64,000 nt of DNA. Source: Aselliscus stoliczkanus. Lineage: Eukaryota; Chordata; Mammalia; Chiroptera; Hipposideridae. Position 1 is the stretch's first letter. Every line of letters begins with the position of its first letter. The translations under genes were made by a program, and so were the position numbers. The stretch spans positions 55,186,001-55,250,000 of the forward strand of contig CM066732.1 of the NCBI GenBank assembly GCA_033961575.1, written 5' to 3'. This document shows positions 11,640-23,429 of this stretch, piece by piece. The notes under the pieces are model-generated. The model saw nothing but the letters and a program-made list of their open reading frames with translations, had not been told where the DNA came from and made no database searches.

Positions 11640-11960
11640 ACCGTCAGCTGGTGTCGCCCTGAGCCGGGAAGTCCGCGGGGAGGCGCTCTGCCGCCGTGGA
11701 AGCCTTGCTCGCAGCCTGCCACCCGCGGGAGCCGCCGGCGCCCGCCTGAGCTGCTTCCTTACTGTCCTTCCGTGCGTCCGTCCGGGCTCCTCCTTCCTCC
11801 GCCCCTCCTCGTCCTCGCGCTGCCACCCGCTCCTGCCTGGGACACTCGGCCCGCTGCGCCGAGCAGCCTCCACGTCGCGCCTGCACCTGCCTGCCGCTCC
11901 CCGGCGGCCAGCGCGCTTCCTGAACCATCAGATGAGCCGCCCCCAGGCTGCCCGTCACGG
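11640..11960. promoter_or_regulatory. CpG-island-like patch
   Basis: About 320 bp of ~70% GC DNA in which CG dinucleotides appear at roughly the frequency expected from base composition (I counted around 36 in the densest 290 bp), whereas most of the window is CpG-depleted as usual for methylated mammalian DNA. Examples are clusters around 11680-11740 and 11800-11920. This is the signature of a CpG island or another hypomethylated element. No exon, TATA box or initiator can be tied to it, so a promoter role is inference only. Confidence 0.5.
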
Positions 11961-12054
11961 CACCCACGGGCCGCCCACGGCTGGCTCCCACTGTTCTCAC
12001 ACTCACGGCGTGTCCCCTTCCTTGGCCCCGTGACCCTGCCCATGTCCTTCACAG

Positions 12055-12190
12055 TACGCGCCCTGATTGGAATCCTGTTTATTTATCGTATGGTTGGGCA
12101 CCTGTCTTCCCACTAGGCTGTAAGCTCCTTGACAGCTGAGGCCGCTCCTGTTTGTCACCATTAGCTCCTGCAGGCGGCCCCGGGCAAAGC
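12055..12190 (+). repeat. L2 (LINE-2) 3'-end fragment
   Basis: The text 'GTTTATTTATCGTATGG', 'CACTAGGCTGTAAGCTCCTTGA' (12110-12131) and 'TTTGTCACCATTAGCTCCTG' matches the 3' end of L2, whose hallmark is a 'CTAGACTGTAAGCTCC' block followed by an 'AGGGCAGGGAC..GTCTG' segment. The copy is old and diverged. Orientation is plus. Confidence 0.75.
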
Positions 12191-14560
12191 CTTTTCCTTT
12201 TGGGCTGAGGCCGGAGAGATGTTCTTTCTTTTTTGGGAGCAGGAACGCCTTGAGATGGGGATCTGGGAGGGGAGGGCAGGGCCCAGGGGCTTGCATGTGC
12301 CGCATATCCAGCAGGTTCCATGACTGTTGTCACCACCCGTGAGGGAACACTGGCACGGCACCATGTTCTGGATGCACAGCTAAGACCCGTCGAAACCACG
12401 GAAATAGTTATAAAACTTAGAAGTGCTAAGAGCTCTGGAGTGCATTTGCTAACATGTGAGGCTGTTTCCCTCTGTGTAAGCTGGCTGGGTCTCCGGAGGT
12501 CACCCTTTCTGGGCTGTCCCCTGGGAGCATGAAAGCAAGTCAGGGGGCCCAATGGGACAGCAGCCTGAGACCCAGGGGTCAGGCCCTGCCCCTGTGCTGC
12601 CTGGGGAGCCCTGTCCCCGCTGAGGCCCCTTGGGGAGGAAAGCAGACTGGGGTGAGGATGTGCTTTCCGCTGCTTTCCGGGCTCTTGCAGAGAGCTGTGG
12701 CATTAGCGGCGCCGAGAAAGCCGAGGGGGATTTGCCCGGCCCCGGCAAGGCTCCCCGGGCGACGTGAGCTGGACTGGCCATGCCGCACGTCCCCTCACTC
12801 AGGGCCCTCTCACTCCTGGCCGTGCTGCATCCACACAGTTCACTGAGCAGCATCCCCAGAGTGTCCCAGGGAGTCTGGTCTGGGGACGGCCCCCACCAGA
12901 GTGACGTCTGGTCTGGGGTGACATCACCCCTGCGCGCTGCCCACCTGTCCCAATCCCTGGTGACAGGCCCCCAGTGCAGAGTTCTCGTGTATCCAGCGGT
13001 GATGCAGGGGTTGCCATGAGACGCATGTACAAACAGGGTGACAGGGACCCAGGAATTCTTCCTGGACAGGAGAGCTCTATATTAATTAGAAGGAAAACAC
13101 TGATTGGCCGTTGGCCTGAGGGCAAGTCCTCAGGGGCCCGCTGAGGTGCAGAGCTGCCCTGAGCGGTGCCAGGGGAAACCAGGGCCCCTGTGCTCCAGGA
13201 AGTGAAGGCTGGGCGGCAGAGGTGGCCCTCCTGAGCCAGCCCTCGGCCGGCGGGACTGGACGCAGTGCCTGCTGCAGGGAAGCCACACGTGAAGTCATGT
13301 TCCAGCTCAGGCTTACTCGGAGGAGCCGGAGTGGGGCGCTGCGGCCTGCAGGGGAAGCCCACCGTCATGTCTGCACTTTCGGGGGCTCTGGGAAGGGGGT
13401 GGGGTGGAGGTCCAGGCACAGACAGCCACACCTCCAAGGAACAGGGGTCTCTGGGTTTGATACTGTTGTATAATGCAGGGCTGGCCTGGCCTTTGTCCCT
13501 GGTTCCTGGAAAACAGACCAAATCCTTGGAAGTTTCCGATGAACAGGGGTGTCTGTTCTCCCTGAGCCCCTGAGCTGCTGCGACTGAGGAGATGTGGGAC
13601 AGCTGCTCACCAGGAGGCCAGCGTGGCGTCTGACCTGCCCGACCCCCACGGCGGGGCCTGGGTGCTCAGCTCAGTCGCTGGCCGGGGCCATACCAGGGAG
13701 TGAAGCCCGTGGGGCTGCCTGTTTGGCCATCGGGTCCGTGGGCCGATTCCTCAGGCACAGCGACCGTCTGGCCTGTCCCCGACCACCCCGTGTGACGCTC
13801 GTGACCAGGCTGGTGCTGGCGTGTATCCTTTACAACGCAGCTGTGAGGTCAGCGTCCTGTGCCCTGTGCTAGTCAATTCCCAAACCTGAGGGGTGTGGGA
13901 GCCCCCGGGCCTTGGTCAGGGAGGCAGAAGTGTGAGTAGCCTGGGGCCCCTGACCTCCGGCTGCTGTCTGAGGAGAGCGCCTTCTTGGGGGCTGTGCCTT
14001 TAAGCTGTGGGCTCCAGGCCCACTCCAGGTGGCTGGCACCAGCGTCCGGCTGGTTGCAACACACCAGCTGAGTCATAGCAAGTGGGTCCCATACACGGGG
14101 CCTTCCCTTCCGTCTTCCACGCCCACTTAGGACTCAGTTACAATCTTCTGCAAGCCTCGCGTTGGCCCGAGGTCTGGTGGAATGCATCCCTACTGTCGCC
14201 CATTTGCTCTGTGCCCTGGCCATGTCTCGTCCCCAAGGACAGCAGTGGCCTGAGCAGCTGGCAGGGCTGCCTGCACAGAGGTTGGCCATCCCCGGGAAGG
14301 GCGGCGTGTGGCCAAGGCGGCAGCGGGACTTCCGTTCGGGGGGTCCTAGGGACCACAGTCTGGCTGCAGCCGGCCAGGGTGTCTTCACAAAGCCTGTGGT
14401 TTAGATTTGCACCGCGCGTTATTTGAAGAGGTGTTGCGGGGCAGCGTTCAAGCCCACCCTGCTCCGGCCAGTCCTAGGCCCAGCCCTCGCTCCTTTGGGA
14501 AGGGTGCAGCCCCCGCAGAGGGGCAGGAGAGGGTCCCGACTGTAAACCCTCCCGCCTGAG
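12191..14560. other. GC-rich unique non-genic sequence
   Basis: No gene is recognised. The longest frame, 240 codons on the minus strand at 12799-13521, has no domain, has low-complexity Pro/Gly/Arg/Ser composition and competes with open frames on the other strand. Bases 13815-13880 resemble a MIR core in minus orientation ('TATCCTTTACAACGCAGCTG') but are too short to call. CpGs are locally frequent near 12700-12790. Confidence 0.5.
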
Positions 14561-14835
14561 CAACGCAACTTCACCATGCTTAAAAATAATTAAACGAATC
14601 TGTAAAACATGTTTCCATTGCATTAGTTTACTTCACTTGGCCTCGCAATGTGAGGATCATAATTACTTAAATATTTCCCTTTACTATTTTTCAAAACATT
14701 TTTCTAAATTGTCAAAAAACATTCTGGAGACAGTTGGATAAAAAACATAGTGAACATGTGTCTGATTAATTTTTTAAGACAATCAAGATCAAATGCAAAA
14801 AACGATTGCAAATGGTTGCAGTGTGACAATAAAAG
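14561..14835. promoter_or_regulatory. AT-rich island, candidate conserved noncoding element
   Basis: A sharp change from GC-rich flanks to AT-rich, non-repetitive sequence with several homeodomain-type TAATT/ATTA cores, for example 'TAAAAATAATTAAACGAATC', 'CATAATTACTTAAATATTT' and 'GATTAATTTTTTAAG'. It matches no repeat I know and has no coding frame. Isolated AT-rich islands with this texture in GC-rich mammalian DNA are commonly conserved enhancers. Conservation was not measured. Confidence 0.35.
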
Positions 14836-16150
14836 ACAGAAGTCCCCGAGCAGGCAGAGTGGCGAGTCAGGAGGAGGAAGCACTCGCCACGTTTACTCTG
14901 GGGTCTCAGACTCAGGGCGCTGAAGGGCCAGCCTGCGGTGTGGCTGCCCGAGGCAGACCGCCCCGTGGGACTGTCCCACCCGTGGGGCTTCCCACCAGTG
15001 TTTCCGGGTGCGGCATCGGCCCCGATGCCCTCCTTGTAAAGAGGTCACCCTGAGCCGCCCCTCTTCGTCGCCTGTCACTACAGACCACTCCGGAGCAGTC
15101 CGCTGGCATCCGGACAAGTGGATCATTCCTCATCTACCAGCTGACAATCAGGCCACTGTCCTGGGGCCATCGATGGGGCTGCTCGGTGATGGAAAGCAGC
15201 TTGTCACAGCTTTATGACGTGACTCACAAGCACTTCTGAAGCTCAAACTGTCTTTATTCACTTTGTTTTGTCAACTCCTTAAAGTTATTTTTTTAAGTGC
15301 CAGGAAACAATTGGGATCAGAGAATGCGACTTCCACCCCTAACCTTCCTTCTCTGGCTGGTGCTGCCGGGAGTGCCCGGAGAGGAGGGCGGGCCTGCCTG
15401 GCCCTCACGGCCTGGGAGCCGGAGCAGGTGCCCGGCAGGTGGGCTGCGCAGCCCTGCCTCGCTCTGCATGAGCAGCGGCCAGCAGCCTGTCCTGAACCTT
15501 GCAGCCCCTCCTTTGCGGCTCCACCCACTGAGGTCCCCTCTGATGAAAAGGCCTTGGGTCTAAGCCTCTCTTCTGGTGGCTATGGATCACATGACACCTT
15601 CACTGGATTGGATCAGGGCTTCCAAATAATTCAGGAGTGCTGCACAGACCACTTGTTGCTCCCAAGTCTTAATAAAAATATCAAGGGAATTAATTAAGGG
15701 TCAATTATGCCAATGTTAGATGTGGACATTGATTCTAACACTGAAAGCTAAATCTGCATCGTTTTTGCCCCATTCTCCTCCCTGACTCACAGCCTGTCCT
15801 CACTTCCAGCCCCTTGTGGGGTCACGCCCGTATTATTTTTTGCCCTCGCTCTGTTGCAGCTTGCTTCAATAAATAAGGGAACACCTAGTTCCTAGAAGGT
15901 GCAGGTGCCACCTTCATCTCTGTACCAAACTGCTTGCGGGGAAGGGAGTCTGACTCCATGGATAATAAATTACTGACAAAGCAAAAAAATGCACACACTG
16001 TTTTTACATAGATGTGTATATTTTGCCCAGATCATGACAAGGAAGTGCTCACAGGCACAGGGAATGGCAGTGGGTGGCAGGTGGCGCCTCCACCACCCAC
16101 TCACGACACGGGGCGCAGTCCCGTGCCTCTGCTGTGTGTGCTGGGCATTG
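14836..16150. other. Unique non-genic sequence
   Basis: Mixed composition: GC-rich at 14836-15160 and 15320-15560, AT-rich at 15620-15740 and 15830-16020. No gene, promoter or interspersed repeat is identified with confidence. AATAAA hexamers at 15670 and 15869 have no transcript context and are expected by chance in AT-rich DNA. Confidence 0.5.
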
Positions 16151-16420
16151 TTAGACGTCACACGTGAAGGGACTTCTTAAAACCCTCTGTGATCTTTGAT
16201 ATTAAGAAAAGGCATTGAAAACAGTCTCTGCATGATTTGGCACGAGTCGTCTAGACTGCTTTATGGAAAATGACAGCTAGTAGGAAAGTAATTAAAGATG
16301 TATTTTGCTGAAAGCAAAAGTATTTTTGGAATCAATACCAACCATCTTTAATTTGCCAGCTCTTTCCACAGTCATTGTGCTTTATCTGGAGGATCTCAAC
16401 TCTAGAGAGCGGGGTGCCAG
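16151..16420. promoter_or_regulatory. AT-rich island, candidate conserved noncoding element
   Basis: Non-repetitive AT-rich DNA carrying two or three TCF/LEF-like motifs ('TGATCTTTGATATT' near 16189-16202, 'ATTAAAGATG' near 16292 and 'CATCTTTAATT' near 16343), together with homeodomain-type 'AGTAATTAAAG'. The motif clustering is visible; the enhancer interpretation is inference. No frame of useful length crosses it. Confidence 0.35.
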
Positions 16421-16854
16421 CCCCTTTCCGGTGTCACTTGTAGGTGTCCATCTGCTTCCTCACCAGCCCCAGCAGGGGTGAGGCGGTCTGGTGGAGAAGG
16501 AGGGATGGATCCCTCACCGGGAAGCGGGCACTGTGGGTAGCAGCTGCCAGGGCAGAGGTACCAGCGCCCGGTGCTGCTGGGCCTGGTGGCTGTAGGTCAG
16601 ACACGGACACACACAGACTCACTCGTGCTTGTTAGAACTTTCAAGGCACAAAGACATCGATCAGTCTTACCTGTTCCACCATTGCTCTGGGAGGCACTTT
16701 CTGGAGCTGGTTGGGAGCTCCCTGAGGATCAGCACTGCCCCTTTCGTGTCTGTGAGCTGCTGTGTATTTCACAGGCCCTCTACTGACGACTGCAAAATCT
16801 AGCTCCCAATCTGCAGGAACGTCTCTCTGGCTCCACTTTGCCCCGCCTGGCCTT
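16421..16854. other. Unique non-genic sequence
   Basis: GC-moderate unique DNA leading into an L2 fragment. No gene or strong repeat signal. Overlapping frames of about 60-70 codons on both strands carry no motif. Confidence 0.5.
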
Positions 16855-17085
16855 TGGCCATAATTCTTACTTGTCTTTCACATGTCAGCTTAGGCAGCAC
16901 TTCCTCCAGGAAGCCTTCTTGGGTTACCCTGCCTCTCCCGGCTAGTCTCAGAACACCAGCTCGCATTCCACCGCGCCATAGTTGGTTAATGGCCTACCTT
17001 CTTTACTGTCCTCCGGGGACAGACACCACAGCTCCTCACCGATGTACTCCTGGTTCCCAGTCTGTGGCCTCTTAGCTCTCCTGGG
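16855..17085 (+). repeat. L2 (LINE-2) 3'-region fragment
   Basis: The series 'CACATGTCAGCTTAGGCAGC', 'CTTCCTCCAGGAAGCCTTC' (about 16901-16919), 'CCTTCTTTACTGTCC' and 'GGACAGACACCACAGCTCC' follows the L2 3' region, where a 'TCACCTCCTCAGGGAAGCCTTCCC' block precedes a segment on cell-wide tail sequence. It is strongly diverged. Confidence 0.65.
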
Positions 17086-17572
17086 GTTCAGGGGACGACA
17101 GGGAATCTATTGTAACACAACCACTCTTCTGCCCCTGGGTCCCCTCATCCCCCAGCTTGGAGGTCCCTGGGTGCAGCTTCAGGTGTGGTCCTAGAGCATA
17201 ACCTGGCTTGTCCTATGTCTGTTGGTATCAGAACTGGGAAGACCCTTCCCTGACTTAGCATTCCAAAGGGAAGCTGGGTCAGTGGGCAGTAAGACCTGGA
17301 CATAGGAGGTGGTTGAGGCCTTGACACTCCTGAGAACAGAGGGCTGGCTGGGTCAGAGGGGCTGAGGTAACTGAGGGCTGAGGATTGCTTGGGGGAGCAT
17401 CGTGGCTTTAAGAGGCCTGGCTGCCAAAGCCTCGGGGCCTTTCTAGGCCATTCTGCATGTCCCAGAGGCCTTGAGCTGGCCAGCTGTAGTGGGGCACTTC
17501 GGCAGGACGGAAGGCAGACTCCACGGGTAGGGTGAACGGTCTTGGTTCCCTGATTCTGGAGCCGTGGGTGCT
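17086..17572. other. Unique non-genic sequence
   Basis: GC-rich unique DNA between an L2 fragment and a minisatellite. The minus-strand frame at 17145-17741 (198 codons) stays open only because it runs through the 44-bp repeat. No domain is present. Confidence 0.5.
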
Positions 17573-17747
17573 GCCGGGACCTCGGAGGGGAGCATGCCGC
17601 GGTGGACACAAGGACTGCCGGGACCTCGGAGGGGAGCATGCCGCGGTGGACACAAGGACTGCCGGGACCTCGGAGGGGAGCATGCCGCGGTGGACACAAG
17701 GACTGCCGGGACCTCGGAGGGGAGCATGCCGCGGTGGACACAAGGAC
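17573..17747. repeat. 44-bp minisatellite, 4 copies
   Basis: Four head-to-tail 44-bp units at 17573-17616, 17617-17660, 17661-17704 and 17705-17747 (the last lacks its final base). They start GCCGGGACCTCGGAGGGGAG and end GGACACAAGGACT; by eye the copies are identical, so the expansion is recent or kept homogeneous by conversion. Each unit holds five CpGs. As 44 is not divisible by three, successive copies fall in different frames, which argues against a protein role. GC-rich minisatellites of this sort are often variable in copy number. Confidence 0.96.
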
Positions 17748-20700
17748 GCCCTACCTGGCTCCCTGCTCCCTCCGCAACTAGAGCCACTCGGATTAGAGCA
17801 CCCTCATTTTAACAAGATGCACAGATGCACGTCTGTGCCTGCGCGCGTGTAAGTGTGAGCACACACGTGAAACACGGGTGTGCAGCCAGTGCACCGTGCC
17901 TTCCCACGAAAGCCAAGTCAGCAGCCTGGCAGCCATGCGCCAGTGGGCCTGTGGAGGGGGCTTTGGTGACTCTCAGCGTGTAGGTGCGGTGGGCTGTCAC
18001 TGCTTTGGGCCTTAAGGAGGCATTAATTGTCCCCTCATTGATATGCATAGTCAGCCACAGTTAATCTTTGGGACACCTTCTGGTACACGCCTGGGAAAAG
18101 CCTGGATTAAGGGGACTCTGATTACTGTCTTCTCAAAGTGCCAGGCAACGTGGGGACTCAGGGTACAGAGGGTGTTCTTGAGGGCACAGCTGCCCATAGT
18201 GAGGTGGCCAGATATGTGTGGAAGGCACGTTGGTAGGTGAGTGTCTGGGTGGGCAGCCTGCGGAAATCACTGGGGGGGTAGGGCCCCATGTGCTCACGCC
18301 CAGTTTTCAGTCTGTGTTTATTTGGGGGAGTCTGAATTCTGCCTTCCTGGGGCTCTCACCCTTTGGCCATACTGTCCCTTCTCTGTGACAGTCCTTGATC
18401 TGCTGAAAGAACCAATGGACCAGCCCAGGCAGAAGCGAAGCCGTAGTGGTCATCCCGCGTCACAGGCTTGGGGTTGTCAGGCTCCCCCACTGGTGTGTAA
18501 GCCCCATGAAGTCATGTCTTAAAGGTATTTGCAGGACAGATCGCTCCCCGTTCATGAGGAGACCCCCAGGTCTCAGCTGGGGTTGCACCTTTCGCCAGGT
18601 CCTGTCTCCTGCACCCACACTGCCCACCGCTGTGCCCGCCCCTGGATGGTCTGAGCAGAGCTTGGCCAAGAGGAGCCCTTCATGGGCCTGGCCTCAGACG
18701 CGTCACCCCTGCGTGGGCCAGCTGCCCAGCTGGGTGTCCTCCTTGGAGGGCACGTCCCTCGCAGCAGGGATTCGTTGGTGCCCTAGGGTCCAGGAAACGG
18801 ACGGCACGTCATGACAGGGTTGGATCCCGAGGGCTCCTGAGTGGAGGTCTGTTGGGACTTCAGGCCAGATGTGGGGGGGGGTGCCCGGGGCAGGCAGGGA
18901 TGTAGCGGCCGCGCTCCTGATGGCCAATGGGGCGTCACGACTCCGCCGGCTGCCCCTCTGGGGGCCGCAGCCAGCAGCCGGCAGCCGGAGAGGCCCTATC
19001 CTGGAGCAGAAGCCTCAGGGCTGGCCCTCGTGCCACTGGGGCTGGAGTTGGGGCGTGGACATCTGGTGTCCCGACATGTCAGGGCCACCCACTCAAAGGC
19101 TTTGGGGCCAGACAACTGCTGCCAACAAGCGAAACACCTGGAGAGAGAAAGGCAGAGCCTCTCAGACGTGTGCATGCCTTACACACAGTGAAGGGCTGCC
19201 CGCCGCTGAGGGCCAAAAGTGCTTGTTATGAGCCCAGTTTCTCAGGCTGTGATTCCTGGTTAAACGGGGGTACGGAGAGCGACTGAAGGGCTCAGAAGTG
19301 AGAGTGGGGACGTTGGGGCAGACGGCCGAGCCGTGCCAAAGGGCCCTGCCGAGCCTCAGCTGATTCGTGTGTAGATGCCCCAGTAACGGAGCCGCCGCAC
19401 TGTGCAGTCTCTGTGAACGCGTGCGCAGGGGCTGTTGTAAGGGTGGGGGGCTCCAGGGGCGCCCCCACCGTGCCTGGGGCACCGTGCAGCACCATGTTCT
19501 CCAGTGGCCTCCGTCCTGCCCGCACCCCAGCTGCAGCTGCTGCTCGCTGCCCGCCCCTTATCTCTTCCGAGGGCAGGAACTCTCAGCTGTGTGTGGACAT
19601 GACCTAGCTCCTCGCACGCCGGGAGGGGACGGAGCCGCTGCGCCAGGCTGCACTGCCTGCCGTCCCACTGGGGCTGGGCGGGGCCGAAGGTGGCTGGTCA
19701 CTCTCCCTGTGCCCCAGATGGCCGGAGCCCTGCCACCTCCTGGCGCTGACCCCTTGGAGCCTCTAACGAGGGTTGAGAGTCCTCCGGCCCCCGCAGAGAG
19801 AACTTGGGGTGGCTGACGCCAGCCCCCCGCACGCGCAGCCATCTCCCTCCAATTGTTTCATCAGCGCTGGGACTGTCAGCTCAAAGCTGACAAGTGACAA
19901 GTCTCAGGCTCGTGCTGACTAGATAATCAAAGTCTTGTCAGGGCTGTCAATACCCTGCAGATAGGAGAGGACAAAGAGAGGAAAGGTTTCGGCAGAGGCC
20001 GCTGCCTTCACGAAGCTGTGCAGGCCGCGCACCCAAATCTCCTGTTTGTCCCTAAGCATCCCTTACTGCTGAGCGCGTGGGCTCAGAACCTCAGCCCCGG
20101 GTGGGGCACCCACGGAGGTCATGCTCCGGAGACACCGGTTGTGCCATTTGGTGGAAGGCTACTTTGTCGTTTTACATATAAGCCGTACCTAATGTGTCTT
20201 TGTGATATTTAATAGCAGTAACTTGGGGAAAGAAGTTTTTCCAGTAAAAATACATTTTAAAAAACATGTAAATGGAAGAACATAGACTGACGTCTGCACA
20301 TCTCTGCAGTAACGCAGGTAAGAGCAGGTGCTGTGGCGTGCCCCTCCCCACGCCACCTGCCCTGGGCGAGGACGCGCAGTGGCAGCGGGCGCCCTGGCCT
20401 GAGAGCGCTAGCCGGTTGTCCGTCTTTACCTCAAGCTCCACAGAGACTGGCGAAGCCAGCCAGGCTGCACAGAGCAAGCAGGCCCCCGAGGGCATTCAGG
20501 GCCTGGCAGCCGGGGATCAGGGCCGGGGGGCCTGGCCGGAACACCCTCCCCCGCCTCCTTCCGCACCCAGTCAGCCGCCAGCCTCCATGAAGGGGCGCGG
20601 TCGCCATGGTGTCACCCTGCACTTGCCCAAGGGCACCCGCTAGCTTCTTTCCCTGGAGGCCCAGGTAGATACCTAGGTGTGCGCGTGCAGACGGCACTAC

Positions 20701-21635
20701 TCTGTGAAGAGAGGGCGTCTGCAGGTGGCCTCCAGCCCCTCCTGAGCCCAGGCCAGTCTGTCCTGGTGGCTGGGGGCCCTGGCCCCGCCAGCTGGGGCAC
20801 TGCGGAGGGAGGCTGTCCCCTTCTCACTCGGAGCAGACTGACGGCTCTGCCCGGCCGCACCCCGTGCACAGTCTTGGCCTCCTCTGGCCTCCCCTTCTTG
20901 TGCCCCAGACACATGGGCCGTTTCCTTTTGTTCCAGACCATGCCAGGGTGGGTCTACCCGGGCCCTGCATTTGCTTGTGCTTCTCAGGTCTCCGGAGCCC
21001 CCTGTGCCCCCGGCACCCCAGGTGGAGGGCCACACGCTCCGCCCCCGTCACCCTTTCAATCGTCCTCTTACACCTTCGTGACAACACCTACTGTGCTCTA
21101 GCACGTTCTTGCTCCTGAGTTTCTTTCCTTGTTTAGTGCGTCTCTCTGGGGGGACAGGGGGCTCCTGCCCAGCGCCGTGCCTGGGGGCAGAGATGTGAAG
21201 GTCCTGAGGACCCCGGCCAGCTGGAGACACAGAGAGCTTCTCACTCAGAGGGGCCAAGGCATCATGCCTTTTGTGAGACTGGGGCTGAATTTGTCTCTAG
21301 GCCCCGGTCACCTCTCGTGCAGCCTTTCCCACGCGCTCACCCCAACCCCTGCCCCAAAGGACCCTGCACTCCCTGAGGGCCCGCTGCTGCCTCTCCTCAG
21401 ATTCCCTGGGGAGGGGCTTTCAGAGGAGGGCCCAGGCCCCATAGACAGGTGTCCGCTGCCTCGCCCCAGGATGGCCATTACACTCCGCTGTGAGGCCTGC
21501 TGGACCTCGGGCTGCAAGTGTGAATGAGGCCCCATTCGTGCCTTCCTGCAGCTCATGCTTTAGCAAAGGTGACAGGTGTATAAACAGGGCTGAGAGTACA
21601 GCTGGGAAGGAGAAGGGCTGTGGAAGCAGGAGCAG
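17748..21635. other. GC-rich unique non-genic sequence
   Basis: No gene recognised. CpG-enriched patches lie at about 18890-19010, 19390-19720 and 20330-20560, none clearly a full island. A G8 run occurs near 18872-18879. AT-rich text at 20165-20275 looks like a small separate island. Many frames of 100-149 codons overlap on both strands because stops are rare; none carries a motif. Confidence 0.5.
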
Positions 21636-21715
21636 CTCGCACTCAGCCTCGAGCAGTGTGGGAGGCTTCCTGGAGGAGGTGACATCTGAGCTGAAATTAG
21701 AATTTGGAATGAGAG
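21636..21715 (-). repeat. L2 fragment, minus strand
   Basis: The block 'GGAGGCTTCCTGGAGGAGGTGACATCTGAGCTGAAATTAG' region (21660-21699) is the reverse complement of the L2 segment 'TCAGCTCAAATGTCACCTCC..GGAAGCC', a very common signature in mammalian genomes. The fragment is short and its limits are approximate. Confidence 0.72.
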
Positions 21716-22184
21716 CAGCACATCACAGTGGGACGCGCCTCTGTGCGTGTAGGGCCAGGGGCTGGGGGATCTGCCGGGCCTGCACCGCGTGCAGAGGGGG
21801 CGGCCTGGACCTGGTGTGGAGGCTTCAGTCCTCCCCCAGCTGTGCTGTCAGCACCTGTCACTGTGTCCCTCAGAAGCAGGCGAGGCACAGCCTCTGCCCG
21901 GCAAGTCCTGCCGAGGCCCTACCCGCCCGCGCCTGTCTCTCCGGCTATTTTGGAAAACTGCTTTTCCTCATGGCGGTGGCCTCTCCCAGCTGGGCTGCAA
22001 TCCTCAAAAGCTAGCGCTGACCCCTCTTTCCCATCCACGCCAGCACTGCCTCTGGCCTTGAGTTCTACGGTGCCCGATGGCCCAAGTTTCTTGCTGTCCT
22101 CAGCCCGTCCACCTGCAGTCAGCACTGTGTGGAGGGGAACGCCAGGGCCCGGACGTGCATGCGTGTCTGAAGGCCACCAGTCCC
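21716..22184. other. GC-rich unique non-genic sequence
   Basis: No gene, repeat or structured element is identified. It ends at an abrupt transition to the AT-rich island that starts near 22185. Confidence 0.5.
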
Positions 22185-22440
22185 CTGTCTAATTTATATT
22201 TTACATTTCTGTAAAATCATGCTCAGAGTATTTTGGTAATCTCTGCTGAGATTAAGTATAATGCTGTACATTTAATTGATATAAGTGGTTTCAATTCTCC
22301 TTAATATGACAAATCTCCAGTGTGAAATATTCTTAGTTAATGATCAACATAAAATAGAGTTCATTTTTAATGTGAGTACAAGATTTGAATTAATTTGTAG
22401 CGAGAGCAGGTTATTAAATTTTGTGTGCATTGTGTGCACA
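22185..22440. promoter_or_regulatory. AT-rich island, candidate conserved noncoding element
   Basis: A sharply bounded AT-rich, non-repetitive block. It contains GTTAATGATCAAC at 22336-22348, one mismatch from the palindromic HNF1 consensus GTTAATNATTAAC, and several TAATT cores such as 'TTTAATTGATATAAG' and 'GAATTAATTTGTAG'. No known repeat and no coding frame. The enhancer-like reading is inference. Confidence 0.4.
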
Positions 22441-23429
22441 GGCACACGTGTGGTCATCCATGTGGCCTGGGGCAGACACAAGTGCTCTCAGTGAGGCCGG
22501 GGCATGGACCCCTCGGTCTGAGCTGAGGGGTCCACCCTGGTCTCTCCCTCTGTGTTGGAACCCACCCCGCACCCCTGCCCCACTCGCACACGAACGAGCT
22601 GCCCCCTGGGGTCTTTGGTGCCAGAGAGGCCTGGCCTGACCGAGGAGGAGGGTGCTGGTGGCCCCAGAGCTGCACCAAGGTCATCAGCTCCTCCCAGCCT
22701 GGTCCCCAGCACAGCACTTGCTGGCCTGATAATTAGCATATTGCTTTCCATGATCAAAACCATATGGCAGGCAGCATCCTCCAGAAGAGTCCAAAGAAAG
22801 TTTCAGGTTGGAGAAGCTCGATGCAAAGTCATGTCCTGGGGAGTTCTCAGGAGCAGCCCAGAGCTTTCGCTGCCCTGCCAGGACGCAGGGCTCACGCAGG
22901 CCTGGTTCTCCCCAGGCGCCCACCAGGGAGCGGTCCAGGAAGCCGGGCCCGGGATCTTTGGTGCTCAGATCCGGGATGAGGGCTCGTTCAGAAACTGCCA
23001 CTGCCTTCCTTGCTTTGGGATCACAGGGACCGATTTGATTACAACTGTTAAAAGAGAAAGGGGGAATAAAAGCTTCAGGCAATGCGCCAAGCGGAATCTG
23101 AGTATTGTGCAAACTGTGAGTGGGATGGAGGCACAACTCGCAGGAAGCATCTTTCCCTCCCGGGCCCTCCTTCCGCGTGCAGCTGGAGCACAGGGCTCAG
23201 GGCCTGAACTTGTCCCTTGCGGTGCCCGCCCTCAGTGTGCATCCAGGCCACACCCACGGAGCTCCTGTGCAGCCACCTCTTAGGTGGCCATGGGGTTTCA
23301 GTCCCAGTAACAAGGAGGCCCTCCCACCCCCTCCCACAGCCACAACAGGGGTGCTGAGGCTCCGTGCTCGGGCAAGTTCAAGTTCGTTGGCCTGAGCAGG
23401 CCGCAGAATCTCTAACCACATTATACAAC
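22441..23429. other. Unique non-genic sequence with two short AT-rich patches
   Basis: GC-rich DNA interrupted near 22725-22770 ('GCCTGATAATTAGCATATTG') and 23025-23115 by short AT-rich patches that may be regulatory. The plus-strand frame 22552-23283 (243 codons) is the longest here; its product shows no domain and is Pro/Ser/Gly/Arg-rich, so I do not call a gene. Confidence 0.5.

Noticed and set aside
12799..13521. Minus-strand frame of 240 codons
   Set aside because: No recognisable motif and overlap with open frames on the other strand.
17573..17747. CRISPR array
   Set aside because: Units are directly adjacent with no unique spacers, in a mammalian genome; it is a minisatellite.
22552..23283. 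Plus-strand frame of 243 codons
   Set aside because: Low-complexity Pro/Ser/Gly/Arg composition, no domain, and competing minus-strand frames; typical of GC-rich noncoding DNA.
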